Shown here piece after piece: positions 5,781 through 7,016 of a stretch of DNA of 7,016 bases; positions within the stretch are counted from its first letter, which is position 1; the number at the start of each line of letters is the position of its first letter. The DNA lies in contig JAEEJT010000084.1 in assembly GCA_016282055.1 (NCBI GenBank), forward strand, positions 1-7,016, written 5' to 3'. This DNA is from Bacilli bacterium (lineage in GTDB: Bacteria > Bacillota_I > Bacilli_A > ML615J-28 > CAG-698). A program made the position numbers and the translations under genes. Under the pieces are notes generated by a model. The model was not told the origin of the DNA and searched no databases. It worked only from the letters and a program-made list of their open reading frames with translations.

Positions 5781-7004
5781 ATGAAAAACTTTTTAACAAA
5801 AACTCTTACAGCTATTTGTTTACTAGCTGTAGTATTATGTTTCACTGCATGTAAACAAGAAATTAACACAACTAGTGATTTTACTGAAATTAATGAAAAA
5901 GTAGAATCATTAGAATCAATGATTCAATCACTTAGCGATAAAATTAATGCTTTAACTACTAAAGATGATGAAATTAAACCATATGGTGATGCTTGTTATG
6001 AAAAAATAAAATACATTGACAAAAACGCTAAAGATAGAGATTCAGTTAAAGGCAAAGACTTTAAGTTTGCCCAAAAATGGATTATTTCTGAAATCTTACA
6101 AGCAGGGTATACTGATATAGATTATGAATTACAAGATTTTACTTTTACATATTATGATAAACAAGAAAACACAAACGAATTTACTTGTGAATACACAACA
6201 GATGGAAAACTATATAATAAGCAAAAAAGAAATTATATAGAAGATGCTAATGGTACTTATATTAAAGCTACTGTTACGAGTCAAAATATTATTGTAACAA
6301 AACCAGGTAAAACAAATAAAACTATTATCGTTGGAGCACATTATGATGGTGATGGTACTGGAGATAATGGTAGTGGAGTTTCTTTAATTCTTGAAACAAT
6401 TAAACTACTTAAAAACGTTGAAACTGAATATACAATTAAATACATCTTCTTCTCTGCTGAAGAATTAGGATGTTATGGTTCATCATATTATGCTAATAAT
6501 ATGACTCAAAAAGAAATAGATAATACATTATATATGATTAATATTGACTCTTTAGTTTGTGGAGATTTCACATATCTTTATGGTGGAGATCAACAAGAAG
6601 ATTTAACAGTTACAAAAACTGAAGCATTTGAAAATGCTATGAAAGTAGCAAAATCACTTAACTTAGAATTCAAAACAAATCCTTGGACAGTAGAGAATCC
6701 AGCTCCTGGATATGATACTCCAGATTATGTAAGCCCATCAACTGGTGATTGGTCAGATCATAAAGGATTTAAAGAAGTAGGAATTACATATTTATATATG
6801 GAAGCAACAAACTGGGAAATTCCTGGTCCATATGATGAATATGATGGATATGGAGAAACATATTTAGTTGGTATGTTAATGAATACAAAAAATGATTATC
6901 TAGAATACATTGAAAAATACTTCCCAGGAAGAATTCAAAGTCATTTAAATAAATTCTCTGTATTATTATATGCTCTATTAACTCAAGATGATTATCAAAA
7001 GTAA
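5781..7004 (+). CDS. M28-family zinc peptidase, predicted surface lipoprotein
   Basis: This 407-residue protein begins with a lipoprotein-type signal: basic MKNFLTK, a hydrophobic core and a lipobox-like FTAC with Cys24 as the anchor residue. Phe at -3 is slightly atypical. Residues about 34-62 look like a short coiled coil or stalk. The catalytic domain shows the M28 (aminopeptidase Y/S-like) metal motifs: VGAHYDGDGTGDNGSGV with ligands His187 and Asp195, FFSAEELG with Glu227 (catalytic) and Glu228 (ligand), NIDS with Asp256, and WSDHKGF with His327. All five metal ligands and the general base are present, so it should be active, probably as an extracytoplasmic aminopeptidase releasing amino acids from peptides. 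The substrate cannot be read from the sequence. The start is set by AGGAGG at 5769-5774, 6 nt before the ATG. It is the only gene seen behind the T-box leader, so expression should respond to tRNA charging. The stop is TAA; 12 bases remain after it. Confidence 0.88.
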   Translation: MKNFLTKTLTAICLLAVVLCFTACKQEINTTSDFTEINEKVESLESMIQSLSDKINALTTKDDEIKPYGDACYEKIKYIDKNAKDRDSVKGKDFKFAQKWIISEILQAGYTDIDYELQDFTFTYYDKQENTNEFTCEYTTDGKLYNKQKRNYIEDANGTYIKATVTSQNIIVTKPGKTNKTIIVGAHYDGDGTGDNGSGVSLILETIKLLKNVETEYTIKYIFFSAEELGCYGSSYYANNMTQKEIDNTLYMINIDSLVCGDFTYLYGGDQQEDLTVTKTEAFENAMKVAKSLNLEFKTNPWTVENPAPGYDTPDYVSPSTGDWSDHKGFKEVGITYLYMEATNWEIPGPYDEYDGYGETYLVGMLMNTKNDYLEYIEKYFPGRIQSHLNKFSVLLYALLTQDDYQK

Positions 7005-7016
7005 TATATTATAGAA

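Noticed and set aside
1..7016. Mobile element, CRISPR array, toxin-antitoxin or phage-defence system
   Set aside because: There are no transposase or integrase motifs, terminal repeats, regularly spaced repeats or defence-type domains. All intergenic stretches are explained by promoters, terminators, the tRNA and the T-box.
1..7016. Mycoplasma-type code (TGA = Trp)
   Set aside because: Trp is encoded by TGG in the genes checked, and no gene appears cut short by TGA.

Overview
The window looks like chromosome of a low-GC Gram-positive bacterium (Bacillota, possibly one of the uncultured gut Bacilli/Erysipelotrichia-like lineages). The evidence is strongly AT-rich DNA, a T-box riboswitch leader (largely a Gram-positive device), AGGAGG-type ribosome binding sites, consensus TTGACA/TATAAT promoters with 17-bp spacers, and the conserved cmk-rpsA-der gene order. 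Trp is read as TGG and the stops are TAA or TAG. No frame looks broken by TGA, so nothing suggests the Mycoplasma code. The species cannot be named from this sequence.

Positions 1-5141 are all minus strand, in three transcription units, listed here in the order they lie along the minus strand. First is a CvpA-family membrane protein (5141-4416) with its own promoter and a terminator that overlaps its stop codon. Second is a two-gene operon, a cytidylate kinase/ribosomal protein S1 fusion (4302-2131) followed 9 nt later by the ribosome-assembly GTPase Der (2121-811), with a consensus promoter and a terminator that again overlaps the last stop codon. Third is a second, more divergent CvpA-like membrane protein that starts at 730 from a perfect consensus promoter and runs off the left edge. 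The middle unit joins nucleotide supply (CMP to CDP), translation initiation (S1) and 50S assembly (Der), a growth-linked set.

Positions 5142-5284 hold divergent promoters: one for the CvpA gene, the other for a lone tRNA-Gly(GCC) on the plus strand (5285-5359), which ends in an intrinsic terminator.

Positions 5400-7004 form the most interesting part. A perfect TTGACA-17-TATAAT promoter, with an 11-bp inverted repeat around its -35 box, drives a complete T-box leader (Stem I with specifier, TGGC-bearing antiterminator, competing terminator). The leader is followed by a single gene for a secreted M28-family zinc peptidase with a lipoprotein signal. The leader features fit uncharged tRNA-Arg best (codon CGC, discriminator G), with tRNA-Asn as the alternative. 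I infer that the cell switches on an extracellular peptidase when one amino acid runs short. Past the terminator is an extra, perfectly paired 9-bp hairpin that reuses the terminator's 3' strand and could connect antitermination to exposure of the ribosome binding site.

I saw no mobile element, CRISPR array or defence system.
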